Shown here piece after piece: positions 35,123-47,351 of a stretch of DNA of 64,000 bases (position 1 is the first letter of the stretch; each line of letters begins with the position of its first letter). The position numbers were made by a program, and so were the translations under genes. The DNA comes from Planctomycetota bacterium. Lineage in GTDB: Bacteria; Planctomycetota; Phycisphaerae; UBA1845; PWPN01. The stretch is from assembly GCA_029550525.1 (NCBI GenBank), contig JAKPHF010000077.1:124001-188000 (forward strand). Reading direction: 5' to 3'. Under the pieces are notes generated by a model that did not search any database, had not been told where the DNA came from, and saw only the letters and a list, made by a program, of their open reading frames with translations.

Positions 35123-36586
35123 TCAGGGTTGTATCGGGACGAGGCCGCTTCGATCGGCCTCGGTGCCGGTGTTCTCGAGAAAGTCATCGATCATTCTTGC
35201 GCTCGGTTGGACCCGGCCGACTCCGGCGAGTTCGTGAGCTCGGAGCCGCAGTTCCGCCAGCGGGTCGTCACCCCGCGGCGGCAGATCGTCGGCCAGGTGC
35301 GAGAACATCTCGTATCCGATCACGATCGCGCCGGTTTCCACGTTTCGCCAGATTTCAACCAGTCGAGCCTCCAACGGCCAGTCGAGCGTGCTGCACGTCT
35401 CGATCTCGAGGTAGCCGCCTCGGTTGGTGACGCGATTGCGGTGCAAATGTCCGGCCAGGTGCAATACGACGGCCGGATAAGCGTTCAAGAGTTCGCGAAA
35501 TCCATCCGCGTCGATGGCCGTGCCGTACAGCGGTTCGAGCGTGCCGCTCGGATGGTGCGACGCGACGATGATCGTTTCGCCGCGTGACGAAGCAGCCTCC
35601 AGTTCGGCGATGAACCAGTCGAGTTGCTCGGCTGAGATGCAGCCATCGTGCGAGATAGCGGTCATGTGTACGTTTGGCCGGTCGGACGTGAACAGGCCAA
35701 TCAACCGCAAGCCCGGCACCGGTGAAACGCTGTACCAGGGCGGGCCACCCGCAGCAAATCCGTGGCCGGTCGGACTCGTGCGACCGAGTTGCAGCCTGGC
35801 GATGAATTCCTCGTTGCTGAAGTACGCCCGTTCCGCTGAGGGTACGACCGGCACGGGCCAACTGAACAACTCGGGCGGGCCGGGGTTGGCGGGAGTGATG
35901 CGACCATGTGTGAAACTGCCGGTCGGGTTGAGCACACTGGGCAGAAACACGCCCAGCCGAGGCTGGAGCGGAAGTACGGCCACTCGCTCGTCGAACAACA
36001 TGCTGATGGGAAACACGCCCAGGGCATAGACGTCGTGGTTGCCGAGCAGTGCGTACCACGGAATGGAGGGCAACTCGCCGTGAACGCTGTGCTGGTATAG
36101 ACCTTGCGCTGCGAAAGGTGCGTGCGGATCGAGCCAGGGCTCGGGCCGGCTTTCGATCGGGCGATCGTCGGGCCCCGACGCGGGGTTCACAAGGCCACCC
36201 TCCATGACCGTCATGAACCACTCTAACTCGTTTTGCTGCACGTTATCGCAGGCGTCGCCCGTGTGGATCAGAAAGTCGATCGTCCGGCCGGAGGCGTGGA
36301 TGCGGTTGGCCGCACGAATGGTTCCGTCGAGGAGTTGCGTCGAGTAGCTTTCCCATTCTCTCCACGCACTCGAAACCAGACTGTGGGCGCCGGTAAATCG
36401 CGCGGGTGATTCTTCGTCGACAATGTGGGTATCGGTGAGATGGACAAACCGGGCAACCAACTCCAGCCCATCCTGCGCGACGATCTGTCGTCGATCCGAC
36501 AGAAGTGAAACCTCCGCTGGCTCGCAGCCGCCGCCGATCAAGAAAGGCATTGCACACACAAGTAGCCCGATACGGATTCCGTTCAT
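35123..36586 (-). CDS. Calcineurin-like metallophosphoesterase lipoprotein
   Basis: The 487-residue product starts with a type II signal sequence (MNGIRIGLLVCAMPFLIGGG then Cys, residue 21). All five metallophosphoesterase blocks are present in order: LTDTHIVDEES, FLIHTGDACDN, LLGNHDVYALG, IVASHHPSG and LAGHLHRNRV. It should bind two metal ions and hydrolyse a phosphomonoester or diester in the cell envelope; the substrate cannot be read. An extended loop separates the second and third blocks. ATG 36586 is used instead of the track start 40 codons upstream because of the signal sequence. No strong Shine-Dalgarno sequence was seen. Confidence 0.86.
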   Translation of the reverse strand: MNGIRIGLLVCAMPFLIGGGCEPAEVSLLSDRRQIVAQDGLELVARFVHLTDTHIVDEESPARFTGAHSLVSSAWREWESYSTQLLDGTIRAANRIHASGRTIDFLIHTGDACDNVQQNELEWFMTVMEGGLVNPASGPDDRPIESRPEPWLDPHAPFAAQGLYQHSVHGELPSIPWYALLGNHDVYALGVFPISMLFDERVAVLPLQPRLGVFLPSVLNPTGSFTHGRITPANPGPPELFSWPVPVVPSAERAYFSNEEFIARLQLGRTSPTGHGFAAGGPPWYSVSPVPGLRLIGLFTSDRPNVHMTAISHDGCISAEQLDWFIAELEAASSRGETIIVASHHPSGTLEPLYGTAIDADGFRELLNAYPAVVLHLAGHLHRNRVTNRGGYLEIETCSTLDWPLEARLVEIWRNVETGAIVIGYEMFSHLADDLPPRGDDPLAELRLRAHELAGVGRVQPSARMIDDFLENTGTEADRSGLVPIQP

Positions 36587-36636
36587 CGTTTTGTCACTCA
36601 AAACAAGAAAGTTCTTGACGAAACGCGGCGAACAGC

Positions 36637-36666
36637 TTACGGAAATGTGGCCGTTCCTGCTATAAT
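36637..36666 (+). promoter_or_regulatory. Sigma-70-type promoter for the glycine oxidase gene
   Basis: TTACGG (36637-36642) and TATAAT (36661-36666) are separated by 18 bases. The -10 is a perfect match; the -35 matches at about four of six positions. Transcription would begin near 36673, about 30 bases before ATG 36705. Confidence 0.6.
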
Positions 36667-36704
36667 CGAGCCTTTCCCGTGGGAAGAGGATTGCGGTACT
36701 TACC

Positions 36705-39036
<2,332 letters not shown>

Positions 39037-39069
39037 AACCTGCGGGAATCACCCCTTCCTGATCGACAC

Positions 39070-39108
39070 AAAGCCCAGGGCAACCCTGCCCTGGGCTTTC
39101 TTGCTTTG
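39070..39108 (+). terminator. Intrinsic terminator after gap
   Basis: AAAGCCCAGGG pairs with CCCTGGGCTTT over 11 bp across an 8-nt loop and is followed by CTTGCTTT. It lies 34 bases after the gap stop codon. Confidence 0.88.
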
Positions 39109-39341
39109 TACGTGTGCCATGGCCCGCTACAATGTCCGTGGGAGCAAGTTCCATGCTGACCCTTCGACAAAGTGCCGAAGAGCGCGGGGTTGTGAAGCGC
39201 ATGCGTCATCGGCAATCCGCTCATCTCGGTTGATGCAGAGCGAATACCCCGCGAGACTGTTCTGCTGAATCAGTTCTCCCGCCTGCTCGGGGTGAACTAC
39301 ATGCGACGGCCGCACGTTCTTCTCACGCCCGCTCATTCGGC
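39109..39341. other. Spacer without a supported gene
   Basis: After the gap terminator no gene can be supported. A weak promoter-like pair (TTTGTA, 17 bases, TACAAT) precedes a 26-codon plus-strand ORF (MLTLRQSAEERGVVKRM), and a 72-codon minus-strand ORF crosses the region; neither has a ribosome binding site or family resemblance. Confidence 0.5.
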
Positions 39342-40742
39342 TCACTCGGTCGGTTTCGGTTGCAGGTCGAGACGGTCGAACCGGACGACGAAGTTCCGGT
39401 CGGCGAGCGTGCCGGCTTTGCCCGCCAGCGCCATCCGCTCGAACGTCTCACGCGTTATGGCCGACCATTCCAGGCATCTCGCGTCGTCGGGAATGCAGAA
39501 GTTGTGCATGTAACCGCCGGTGAAGACGCGGGTGATGGCGTAGCCGCACGGATAATCGCTTGCCGATGCCGTCTCGACGTACGGCAGGTTCCCTGTTTGC
39601 GCGGCCCAATACCCGACGAAGTTGCGGTGGACGTGCCCGGCAAATACGCCCGCGACACGGCCATGCTCCGAGAAGAGTTGGGCCAGCCGGCGGGCCTGCG
39701 GTTCGGGCACATCCTGGAGACGGCCGGTCGCAAACTTCAACGCCCGGGCCGCTGAGCGGCCGCCCATCTTCTGCAGCAGGCTGCTGCCTGCCTTGATGGC
39801 ATGGTTCGAGAGCGCATCGTCCGACGAGCGGGCTAGAACCGGTTGAATGGGCCGGTGCAGAAAAACAAACGTCCACATCTCGCGATGCTTCTGGAGATCC
39901 TCGGCGAGCCAGCGAACCTGATCCTCGCGTGCCTGATTCGGGCCTCCCAACAGCGGCTCCGTATCCAGAATGACGAAGTGGTATCCTTCATGGTCGAAGC
40001 TGTACCACGGGTGTTGCAGGCCGAATGTCCGTATCAGTTGCTCCGGCCGGTCGTGATTGCCTCGAACGACATAGCATGGGGCAGTTAATTGGCCCAGCAC
40101 GTCGCGGGCGATCCGAAACTCGCTTGCGTCCAGGCCATGCGTCACATCGCCTTTGACGATGGTGAACGCACACATTGCCGAGTTGATCTCGCCGATTGCC
40201 GGCTCAATGGCCACCTGCCAAAGCGGAACCTGCGGTTCCCGCCAACTCACACCGGGGAACTCGATTCGTCCGCCCGCCAGCGTGACACGCCCCACGATCT
40301 CCCGGCCGAAGTGCGTATCCGTGAGCGTGGCGAAGGCGAACAACTCGCGCCCGGGCGGCGGCGTCAACGTGGTGAACGACTGGTTCGCCGGAGCCTCGCC
40401 CGATTCGTCCGCACGTTGGCAAACAAAGTAGTACTTCGTGCCCGGTTGCAGGCCAGTTAAACGGCACTGATGGAAGCGGCGGGGGCCGCCGGCTTCACGC
40501 GCGATATGGTCGAGGCGGTCTCGCTTCGTGCCGAAGCGGACGATCCCGTCTTCCGGCTGGGCCGTTTCCCAGGTGATGGCGGCCATCGTGTCCGTCACGG
40601 TCATGACCTCGATTCGCCGCATCACCGGTTCGGATATCGTGGCATCAGCTTCGAAGGTCACCTGGGTGCCACGCACCGAGGCCGGCCGACCGATCGGAAT
40701 GACCGAGGCAAGAACGACGATCGTGATCCGGTGAGCGCTCAC
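39342..40742 (-). CDS. Metallophosphoesterase with N-terminal fibronectin-III/purple-acid-phosphatase-like domain
   Basis: The 466-residue protein has a short hydrophobic start that may be a signal peptide (ITIVVLASVIPIG). A fibronectin type III-like domain follows (about residues 45-130): MTVTDTMAAITWETAQPEDG then LTGLQPGTKYYFVC, as in purple acid phosphatases. The calcineurin-like domain has FATLTDTHFGREIV, FTIVKGDVTHGLDA, YVVRGNHDRPEQLI, FVFLHRPIQ and GVFAGHVHRNF, so the two-metal site is complete. The start GTG 40742 is eight bases after GGAGGAAA and is preferred to the track start at 40865. The substrate is unknown. It differs in architecture from the lipoprotein phosphoesterase at 35123-36586, so the two are not duplicates. 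Confidence 0.86.
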   Translation of the reverse strand: MSAHRITIVVLASVIPIGRPASVRGTQVTFEADATISEPVMRRIEVMTVTDTMAAITWETAQPEDGIVRFGTKRDRLDHIAREAGGPRRFHQCRLTGLQPGTKYYFVCQRADESGEAPANQSFTTLTPPPGRELFAFATLTDTHFGREIVGRVTLAGGRIEFPGVSWREPQVPLWQVAIEPAIGEINSAMCAFTIVKGDVTHGLDASEFRIARDVLGQLTAPCYVVRGNHDRPEQLIRTFGLQHPWYSFDHEGYHFVILDTEPLLGGPNQAREDQVRWLAEDLQKHREMWTFVFLHRPIQPVLARSSDDALSNHAIKAGSSLLQKMGGRSAARALKFATGRLQDVPEPQARRLAQLFSEHGRVAGVFAGHVHRNFVGYWAAQTGNLPYVETASASDYPCGYAITRVFTGGYMHNFCIPDDARCLEWSAITRETFERMALAGKAGTLADRNFVVRFDRLDLQPKPTE

Positions 40743-40931
40743 TCCGGTTTCCTCCAGCTGGGGCGATGGGGCCTGCCATTGTACTGTCTGTCCGGCTGTA
40801 GTATGAATGTGGCGGATTTCAGGCCGCCCCGACACTGGGGATTTCGGTTGACCCATGTGTTCCACATTCTCAGATCAAAAGGACATCGACGGGGCTCTGG
40901 CAAACCACGCAGAACAGGCTCCGGCGGGTCT

Positions 40932-41609
40932 ATGGGCTCGCCTCAATGGTCGCAGCAGGAAGTGCTCGATCTGATCGGCAGCCGTCCGCCGGATTTCGAC
41001 CCTGGCATGTCGTACAGCTACAGCAACGGGGGATATTACCTGCTCGGCGTCATCGTCGAACGGGCGACCAAACGCGCGTTTCAAGATCTGCTCGAGGAGT
41101 ATTTTCTGAACCGCAAAGGCCTCGTGAACACGGAGATCATTGCTGGTTCGACCTCCGGTTCACCCACCCATTTCTACTCCATCCCGGAGCCGGACAGCGA
41201 GCTCACCGATGTGACACGCTGGGACTGGTCTTGGGACTGGACGTCGGGAGCCGGCGTGACCACCGTCGGTGACATGCTTCAGTTTCTCGATCTGCTGTTC
41301 GTCGAGGGCCTGCTGTCGCCCGGATCCATGCAGGAGATGACGACGGTTACCAGTCCGGCGAACCGGTACGGATTCGGCATGAACATCAAGACCTACCAGG
41401 ACAAGGTCCTGTACACCCACTGGGGAGCGGGTGCTGGTACCCTCTGCGCCTGGGTGTACCTGCCCGACATTCAGTCCGGCCTGTTCGTCGCCGTCAATCG
41501 TCTCGACATGGCCGATCCGCTGACCCCTGCTTATGCGTTCCAGGAGGTCATCGATCGCGCGTGCGATCTACTGATTTCGCGGGCGCAGCAGATCGCCGAA
41601 GCCGACTGA
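40932..41609 (+). pseudogene. Serine hydrolase (beta-lactamase/class C type), 5'-truncated
   Basis: The 225-codon open frame resembles the C-terminal two thirds of beta-lactamase-family serine hydrolases. It contains WSQQEVLDLIGSRPPDFDPG, the Tyr motif YSYSNGGYYLLGVIVERAT (Y-x-N) and the third block region YGFGMNIKT...HWGAGAG (usually HxG). The N-terminal part with the nucleophile S-x-x-K and the HTSG block is absent: upstream frames hold only unrelated sequence. The fragment starts inside the region where the metallophosphoesterase gene begins on the other strand. It is therefore probably a decayed gene. If expressed from ATG 40932 it would lack the catalytic serine. Confidence 0.72.
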
Positions 41610-41916
41610 TCGGCGGTCCTGGCGCTGGTTCTCGGGCCGTCCGCCGGGCTTCGGCCGTCCGCCCGCATCCGTTGTATCTCGCTGGAAACCCTGCTTCGGC
41701 GGGCCGATTGGGGCCCGCCGACTGGATTCACAACCCCGCTTTTTGTATGAATATGAACCGGTCCGGGGCCGCTCCGGCGCGGGGGTGGCTTTCGGCAGCC
41801 GATGCGTTCTACATTCCCAAGACCGGACAACGCCAGCGGGGATCTGTCAAGCCACGCTGAACACCAGGAATCCGGCGAGTCCGCGGACTCGCCCCACGAA
41901 AGGCGGAAGGACCATC
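41610..41916. other. 307-base spacer upstream of pgk, no gene
   Basis: Nothing coding is supported. The stretch GCTTTTTGTATGAATATGAACC is locally AT-rich and may hold the pgk promoter, but no pair of boxes stands out. The last 20 bases carry the pgk ribosome binding site. Confidence 0.5.
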
Positions 41917-43155
41917 ATGGCCAAGAAGACGATTGCAGACGTGGATGTCAAGGGCAAACGCGTCCTCATGCGGGTGGACTTCAACGTTCCCCAGGACGAC
42001 AAGGGCAACATCACCGACGACAACCGGATCGTCAAAGCCCTGCCCAGCATCCAGCACGTGATCAACAACGGCGGCAAGCTCATCCTCATGAGCCACCTGG
42101 GCCGGCCCGAGGGCAAGGATCGCGCCGCCGACGCCCGCTACACCATCAAGCCCGCCGCCGATCGCCTCAGCCAGTTGCTGGGCAAGCCGGTCAAGTTTGC
42201 GAGCGAGGCCGTCGGCCCCGTGGCCGAGAAGGCCGTCGCCGAACTGAAGGACGGCGATGTGCTCATGCTCGAGAACGTGCGGTTCTACGAGGCCGAGCAG
42301 ATCAAGGACAAGAAGGCCAAGGATGATCCGAGCCTCAAGGCCAAAAAGGAGGAGTTCGCCAAGCAGTTGGCCGCTTTCGGCGATATTTACGTCAATGACG
42401 CGTTCGGTACCTGCCATCGCGACAACGCCAGCATGCTGACCGTCCCGCAGCAGATGGCCGGCAAGCCCAAGGTCGTCGGCTTCCTTGTCGAGAAGGAACT
42501 GCAGTACCTGGGCGAGGCGCTGAACAATCCCAAGCGGCCGTTCGTGGCCATCCTGGGCGGCAAGAAGGTCTCCGACAAGATCGGCGTCATCGAGGCGTTG
42601 CTCGGCAAGTGCGACACCGTTCTCATCGGTGGCGCCATGCAGTACACCTTCATGCTTGCTCAGGGCAAGAAGGTTGGCGGCAGCCTGGTCGAGCCCGACA
42701 AGGTGGATGAAGCCAAGCGTCTGCTCCAGTTGGGTGGGTCCAAGCTCAAGCTGCCCGTGGACGTGACCACGGCGGCGAAGCTCGAGGCCGGCGTGGCCAC
42801 GCAGGTCGCCGAGGGCGACATTCCTGACGGCATGCAGGGCTTCGACATCGGCCCCAAGACCGTAGCCGAGTACAAGAAGATCATCGCCGGGGCCAAGACG
42901 GTGGCCTGGAACGGCCCCATGGGCGTCTTCGAGGTTCCGCCGTTCGACAAGGGCACCAACGAGATCGCCCAGGCTCTCGTCGAGGCGACCCGGAACGGCG
43001 CGATTACCGTCATCGGCGGCGGCGACAGCGCCTCGGCCATCGAAAAGGCCGGCCTGAGCGATAAGGTCAGTCACGTCAGCACTGGCGGCGGCGCCAGCCT
43101 CGAGTTCATGGAGGGCAAGCCCTTCAAGGCCGTCGAAGTGCTCGACGACAAATAA
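41917..43155 (+). CDS. pgk: Phosphoglycerate kinase
   Basis: The 412-residue enzyme transfers phosphate from 1,3-bisphosphoglycerate to ADP in glycolysis. The N-terminal substrate-binding domain has [36 protein letters not shown] and [15 protein letters not shown], then [15 protein letters not shown]. The nucleotide-binding domain has [51 protein letters not shown] and [17 protein letters not shown]. The start ATG 41917 is preceded by GGAAGGA; the track ORF adds 58 codons without homology. The length is typical (about 395-415). The Ala/Lys-rich segment [19 protein letters not shown] is a normal family variation. It is followed by a family E hairpin. Confidence 0.97.
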   Translation: MAKKTIADVDVKGKRVLMRVDFNVPQDDKGNITDDNRIVKALPSIQHVINNGGKLILMSHLGRPEGKDRAADARYTIKPAADRLSQLLGKPVKFASEAVGPVAEKAVAELKDGDVLMLENVRFYEAEQIKDKKAKDDPSLKAKKEEFAKQLAAFGDIYVNDAFGTCHRDNASMLTVPQQMAGKPKVVGFLVEKELQYLGEALNNPKRPFVAILGGKKVSDKIGVIEALLGKCDTVLIGGAMQYTFMLAQGKKVGGSLVEPDKVDEAKRLLQLGGSKLKLPVDVTTAAKLEAGVATQVAEGDIPDGMQGFDIGPKTVAEYKKIIAGAKTVAWNGPMGVFEVPPFDKGTNEIAQALVEATRNGAITVIGGGDSASAIEKAGLSDKVSHVSTGGGASLEFMEGKPFKAVEVLDDK

Positions 43156-43180
43156 TTGGCGCCTACCTCAGCAGTCGACA

Positions 43181-43210
43181 CCAGCGAGCGGCGGGGCTTG
43201 ACCCCGCCGC
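43181..43210. repeat. Dispersed repeat family E hairpin after pgk
   Basis: GCGGCGGGG pairs with CCCCGCCGC across CTTGA. The 30 bases are the exact reverse complement of the copy at 54882-54911; a near copy lies at 56496-56526. It lies 26 bases after the pgk stop and could help end transcription. Confidence 0.85.
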
Positions 43211-43344
43211 TTCTGTTCAAACGCAGTGTGCTCTCCTCTTGATACCCCCGGATCGGGTCCACCTCCGCCGTTTTGCTTCGCGGTGAGTTCGCGTTCCTCT
43301 CGTGAAAACCGGGGGCGCGGCTCGATTCGTGGGGCTTTTGCGGG

Positions 43345-43350
43345 TATCTT
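43345..43350 (+). promoter_or_regulatory. Possible -10 element (TATCTT) of rpe
   Basis: TATCTT is separated from ATG 43358 by only 7 bases and no Shine-Dalgarno sequence is visible. The -35 region is not recognisable, so support is limited. Confidence 0.4.
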
Positions 43351-43357
43351 GATCGCT

Positions 43358-44041
43358 ATGACCGACTGGCGACTCGCATCTCCGCGGATTCGGATGGCTC
43401 CCTCGCTGCTGGCGGCGGACTTTGCCCGGCTGATCGACGACGTGTCGAAGGTCGAGGCGGCCGGCTGCGAGATTTTGCACCTGGACATCATGGACGGGCA
43501 CTTCGTGCCCAACATCAGCTTCGGCGTGCCGGTGATCGAGAAGTTGCGGCCCGTGTCGAAGATGTTCTTCGACACACATCTCATGATCACCGACCCCATC
43601 AAGTATGCCGAGCCGTTCGTCAAGGCGGGCTCGGATCTGCTGACCTTCCACATCGAGGTGACCAACGAGCCGAGGCGGGTGATAGAACACATCCGCTCGC
43701 TGGGGGCGAACGTGGCGGTCTGCCTCAACCCGGACACGCCGCCGGCGGCCATCGAGTCCATCGTGAGCGAGGTGGACATGGTCCTGGTCATGAGCGTCTG
43801 GCCGGGCTTCGGCGGGCAGAAGTTCATGCCTAGCGCTGTGGACAAGCTTCGGCAGGTCCGGGCCATGCTGCGGCCGGACCAGCGACTGGAGGTGGACGGC
43901 GGCATCGCCCCGGCGACGATCGCGGATTGTGCCCGTGCGGGAGCCGACACGCTGGTGGCCGGCTCGGCGGTGTTCGGACAGCCCGACCCGGCGGGGGCCA
44001 TGCACGAGTTGCAGCGTCTGGCCGAGGCCGCTTGCCGTTGA
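43358..44041 (+). CDS. rpe: Ribulose-phosphate 3-epimerase
   Basis: The 227-residue TIM-barrel enzyme interconverts ribulose-5-phosphate and xylulose-5-phosphate. Motifs in order: MAPSLLAADFARLIDDV, HLDIMDGHFVPNISFGVPV with catalytic Asp and metal His, FFDTHLMITDP, LTFHIEV, VCLNPDTPP, VMSVWPGFGGQKFMPS, the second catalytic Asp in LEVDGGIAP, and ADTLVAGSAVFG. The start ATG 43358 removes 44 non-homologous codons from the track ORF. There is no Shine-Dalgarno sequence, and a -10-like TATCTT lies 7 bases upstream. It serves the pentose phosphate pathway together with the transaldolase-like gene. Confidence 0.96.
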   Translation: MTDWRLASPRIRMAPSLLAADFARLIDDVSKVEAAGCEILHLDIMDGHFVPNISFGVPVIEKLRPVSKMFFDTHLMITDPIKYAEPFVKAGSDLLTFHIEVTNEPRRVIEHIRSLGANVAVCLNPDTPPAAIESIVSEVDMVLVMSVWPGFGGQKFMPSAVDKLRQVRAMLRPDQRLEVDGGIAPATIADCARAGADTLVAGSAVFGQPDPAGAMHELQRLAEAACR

Positions 44042-44299
44042 AGACGCCCGCTGCCGATCGAACCAACGGGGCATGGGGCGAACCTTGACCGGACTTCTGG
44101 GCCGACTTTAGAATACCCCCGCCCGGCGGAGTCCACGGCAGGACATGCAACCGATCCTGCGGCGAGACCGCTCAGTGCCGATTGTCAACGCGTTTGTGGC
44201 TACAGGCCCAACCTGCGGGGCACGGTGACGCCCGGAGAACTCTGCCCAGCCTTAACGTTCTCGATAGCCAGGGCTTACGACAAGAATAGGGACAAGCTT

Positions 44300-47275
44300 A
44301 TGTTTGGATATCGTGGCGCGTCTGGCCTGGTGGTTGCGGCGACTGTCCTGCTCGTCTCATCGTTTCCGTTACTGACGGGCCAGGGTTGCGCCGGTAACGG
44401 CGTGGAGGCCATCCCGGGCGGGCTCTATGAAAACACGACCGGTAACCAAGGTCCCAGCTTCCGGTTTACCGCCCCGGTCGGAACCGTCCAGGCCGAAATC
44501 GGCGACGTGGTCTTCATCTCCTGGACCGACAGCGATCCCGACGACGACGCCCAGATCTCGATCTTGCTCGACCCTGACGCGCAGCCCACCAATGGTAATG
44601 AGGTTCCGGTCGCCACGGGCATCTCCGAAGACGACCCGACCAACTCCTTGTGGCTGGACACGGGTGCCTACGGGTTGCAACCGGGCAGCTATCGCATCAT
44701 CGCCCGCATCAATGACGGCGTGAACCCCGAGGTGATGGCGGCGGCGACCGGCCAACTCAATCTTTTCAAGCCCGGCACGGTCCCGGGTAACGTGTCACCG
44801 ACCATTGTGGTTGCCGAGCCTGCGCGCTCGATCAGTGCCTCCGAAGGTACATCGGTGACCATCACGTATTGCGGCAACGACCGGGACGGCGGTGAAGGCG
44901 GGATCGTCGCCGACGTTCTCATCGTGCTCGACCAGGACAAAGATCCGCTGAACGACCTTTTCGGCGAGATCGACTACAGGAGCTCGGAAGGATCGCAGCT
45001 GCTGGCCGAGATCTGCGCCGGCGATCTGCCGACCGTCGTCAACGGGGCAGTTCTGCTGGCTTGTGCCAAGGACGACAAATGCACAGATCCCGTTAACGGG
45101 ACGAACTTCGAGTTCGTGGTCGACGCCACACGGATTCCTCAGCCCCTGGGCGGCGAGCCTTACAAAGTCCGCGTCAGCATGTGGGATCACACCAACCCTC
45201 CTGTTCACGCGTATGCGAGCGGCACGTTCAGTTTGACCGGCCTGGCATCGGGTGTGGTGGACTTGGGTGAGGTTGGCCGCACGACAGCCGGCGCCCGACT
45301 GCTCGGCTTCGATACCGGCGGCCGCCTGGGATACACCGGCACTTCGCTCGGCGATTTCGACGGCGACGGCGCTGACGATTTCATCGTGGTCGCCCGGTGG
45401 GGCCGCCCGTTCGAACGCGGGAACGTAGGCTCGGCCTATCTCGTGTACGGCATGCCGGGCCAACGCTTCGGTGGCGACGTGCACATGAACAGCTTCGGGA
45501 CCGAGTATCGGGGATGCTCATTTGCCAGCGGACATGCCGGTCCGTGGTACAAGTACTCCTACTATTACGGTGGCAATAGTTCGACGGAGACGGTGACCGA
45601 CGGAATCGTCGCCGTCTCGACGATCGAGGATCTCTCCGGTGACGGACGGCCCGAAATCCTGTTCGGCCTGCCTTACGCCGAAGGTTGGTGGGACTACCAC
45701 GACGACGATCCTTGCGATGAGGACGGTCGCTGCTACGACGACGGCATGCCCAACCCGCTCATGACCGAGGAAGGTAACGACGACATAGGGGCGTGGGACT
45801 ACCGCGAAGGGTGGGTGACCGAAACGATCGACGACGTTGAGTACCAGTATCTCTGTTCGAACGACGGCGACCTCTTCAACAACACGCCCTTGAATCAGGG
45901 CTACATCATCTATCTGCCCAGCCAGAACCAGATGGAGGACAATGTCCTGGACATCTCGCTCGCCGGGCAGTTCGATCCGGACCCCATCACGACGGACGAA
46001 GGCACTTCCATGGGCAGTGGTGCGGTGCCTCAGGGCGCCCGGCTGCGCGGGGCGTGGTTCTCGTGGGGCCAGTTGGGTCAGAGGGGCTGGGAGCTGGACT
46101 TCTACAACCAGTTCGGCCGAACGCTCGGTTCCATGCCGGATCTCAGCTCCGGCGGGGTGGATCCGCGCCGTGACGGACGTTCCGAGCTTCTCATCTCGTT
46201 GCCCAACAGCTACCAGAAGCGCGGATCGATCCTGCTCACCTGGGGGATCGATCTGGTCGGGTACGTCGACCAGGAGGTCAAGTCGCTCCCGGATTACCGC
46301 AAGACCAATACCGATCCGTGCTACCGTTCGGTGTGGTATCCGCCGTCGCGAGAGATCTATGGCGCGGCGCCAGGTGATGAGTTCGGTTATGGCAACCGTG
46401 CGGGTGACATCAACCGCGACGGGCATCAGGATATTCTCGCCGGTGCCCCCGGTGCCGATCACGATGGTGCGGTGGATGCGGGCACGGTCTACGTGATCTA
46501 CGGCCGGCTCGATTTCGGCAACCTGGACCTGAGTCAGGCCGTCGATCCCAACGATCCGAACCGCCTGTACATCCCGCGTCTCGAGATTCGCGGGACGAAC
46601 ACCGGCGATCGGTTCGGTGAAATCCACACCATGCTGGGGGATGCGGACAAGGACGGACGCGATGACTTCGCCTTTGCCTCGCCGCTGGCCGACGGGCCCG
46701 GTGGGGCGGACTGCGGATTCATCGGCATCGTCTTCGGCGATCCCAAGCTGACCGGTGAGAACATCTTTTACGTCAGCGACGTTGGGAGCAAGAAGCTTCG
46801 CGGCTGTGCCATTTACGGTTCGCAGCGCGGCGGGCACGCGGGGCATTCCATCGCGAACGTCGGCGACTTCAACGGCGATGGCTACACTGACTTGCTCATC
46901 TGTGCCCCCAACGAGGTGCGTTCCATCCGCGGCCAGAACCGTCGCGGCGTGGCGTACCTGGTGTTCGGCGGACTGCATCTGGATCTCTCGAACAACCCGA
47001 ACCGGGCCTACTACTCGTTGAGCGAAGTCGGTACGGAGGCGTTGCCGGGCATCGTCTTTGTGAGCCCCTACGCCCAGGCTTCCGCCGACGAGGCCACCAT
47101 CGACTGGGTCGGCGCTGCCGGCGACGTGGATGGCGACGGGTTCGCTGACATCCTCCTCGGCGTGAGCGAAGCCGATTTCGTCAACCCGCTCGACCCCACC
47201 CAGCGACGAAACGACGCCGGCGAGGTCTACCTCGTGTATGGCAACAACTCCGGCACCAATGTCGTGAACCGGTGA
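44300..47275 (+). CDS. Large FG-GAP (integrin alpha-like) repeat surface protein
   Basis: The 991-residue product has a signal peptide (LVVAATVLLVSSFPLLTGQG, with Cys following, so lipid attachment is possible though the lipobox is imperfect). The N-terminal half has two beta-sandwich-like regions, each with PTIVV/SFRFTAPVG features. The C-terminal half carries at least six FG-GAP repeats with calcium loops: GDFDGDGADDFIV, EDLSGDGRPEILFG, GDINRDGHQDILAG, GDADKDGRDDFAFA, GDFNGDGYTDLLIC and GDVDGDGFADILLG. These form a beta-propeller as in integrin alpha chains, and suggest adhesion or an enzyme scaffold. An acidic spacer (YHDDDPCDEDGRCYDDG) interrupts the repeats. AGGGACAAG lies before ATG 44300. 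A strong terminator follows. Confidence 0.87.
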   Translation: MFGYRGASGLVVAATVLLVSSFPLLTGQGCAGNGVEAIPGGLYENTTGNQGPSFRFTAPVGTVQAEIGDVVFISWTDSDPDDDAQISILLDPDAQPTNGNEVPVATGISEDDPTNSLWLDTGAYGLQPGSYRIIARINDGVNPEVMAAATGQLNLFKPGTVPGNVSPTIVVAEPARSISASEGTSVTITYCGNDRDGGEGGIVADVLIVLDQDKDPLNDLFGEIDYRSSEGSQLLAEICAGDLPTVVNGAVLLACAKDDKCTDPVNGTNFEFVVDATRIPQPLGGEPYKVRVSMWDHTNPPVHAYASGTFSLTGLASGVVDLGEVGRTTAGARLLGFDTGGRLGYTGTSLGDFDGDGADDFIVVARWGRPFERGNVGSAYLVYGMPGQRFGGDVHMNSFGTEYRGCSFASGHAGPWYKYSYYYGGNSSTETVTDGIVAVSTIEDLSGDGRPEILFGLPYAEGWWDYHDDDPCDEDGRCYDDGMPNPLMTEEGNDDIGAWDYREGWVTETIDDVEYQYLCSNDGDLFNNTPLNQGYIIYLPSQNQMEDNVLDISLAGQFDPDPITTDEGTSMGSGAVPQGARLRGAWFSWGQLGQRGWELDFYNQFGRTLGSMPDLSSGGVDPRRDGRSELLISLPNSYQKRGSILLTWGIDLVGYVDQEVKSLPDYRKTNTDPCYRSVWYPPSREIYGAAPGDEFGYGNRAGDINRDGHQDILAGAPGADHDGAVDAGTVYVIYGRLDFGNLDLSQAVDPNDPNRLYIPRLEIRGTNTGDRFGEIHTMLGDADKDGRDDFAFASPLADGPGGADCGFIGIVFGDPKLTGENIFYVSDVGSKKLRGCAIYGSQRGGHAGHSIANVGDFNGDGYTDLLICAPNEVRSIRGQNRRGVAYLVFGGLHLDLSNNPNRAYYSLSEVGTEALPGIVFVSPYAQASADEATIDWVGAAGDVDGDGFADILLGVSEADFVNPLDPTQRRNDAGEVYLVYGNNSGTNVVNR

Positions 47276-47306
47276 TCGCCGTACACCCGCTCCTGATAGA
47301 TTGACT

Positions 47307-47339
47307 GCCGGCCCCCGACCCACGGGGGCCGGCTTTTTT
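47307..47339 (+). terminator. Intrinsic terminator after the FG-GAP gene
   Basis: GCCGGCCCCC pairs with GGGGGCCGGC (10 bp) and is followed by TTTTTT, a textbook terminator 31 bases after the stop codon. Confidence 0.93.
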
Positions 47340-47351
47340 ATGGAACGCGGC

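Noticed and set aside
36588-36704. Possible TPP riboswitch upstream of thiO
   Set aside because: The leader is only about 30 bases after the predicted transcription start and lacks the conserved CUGAGA and ACCUGAUCUGG elements.
39109-39341. Small RNA or 26-codon gene after gap
   Set aside because: Only a weak promoter pair supports it; no terminator, ribosome binding site or folding pattern was convincing.
41809-43074. 421-aa minus-strand ORF
   Set aside because: Antisense to pgk; the biased codon use of pgk leaves this frame open.
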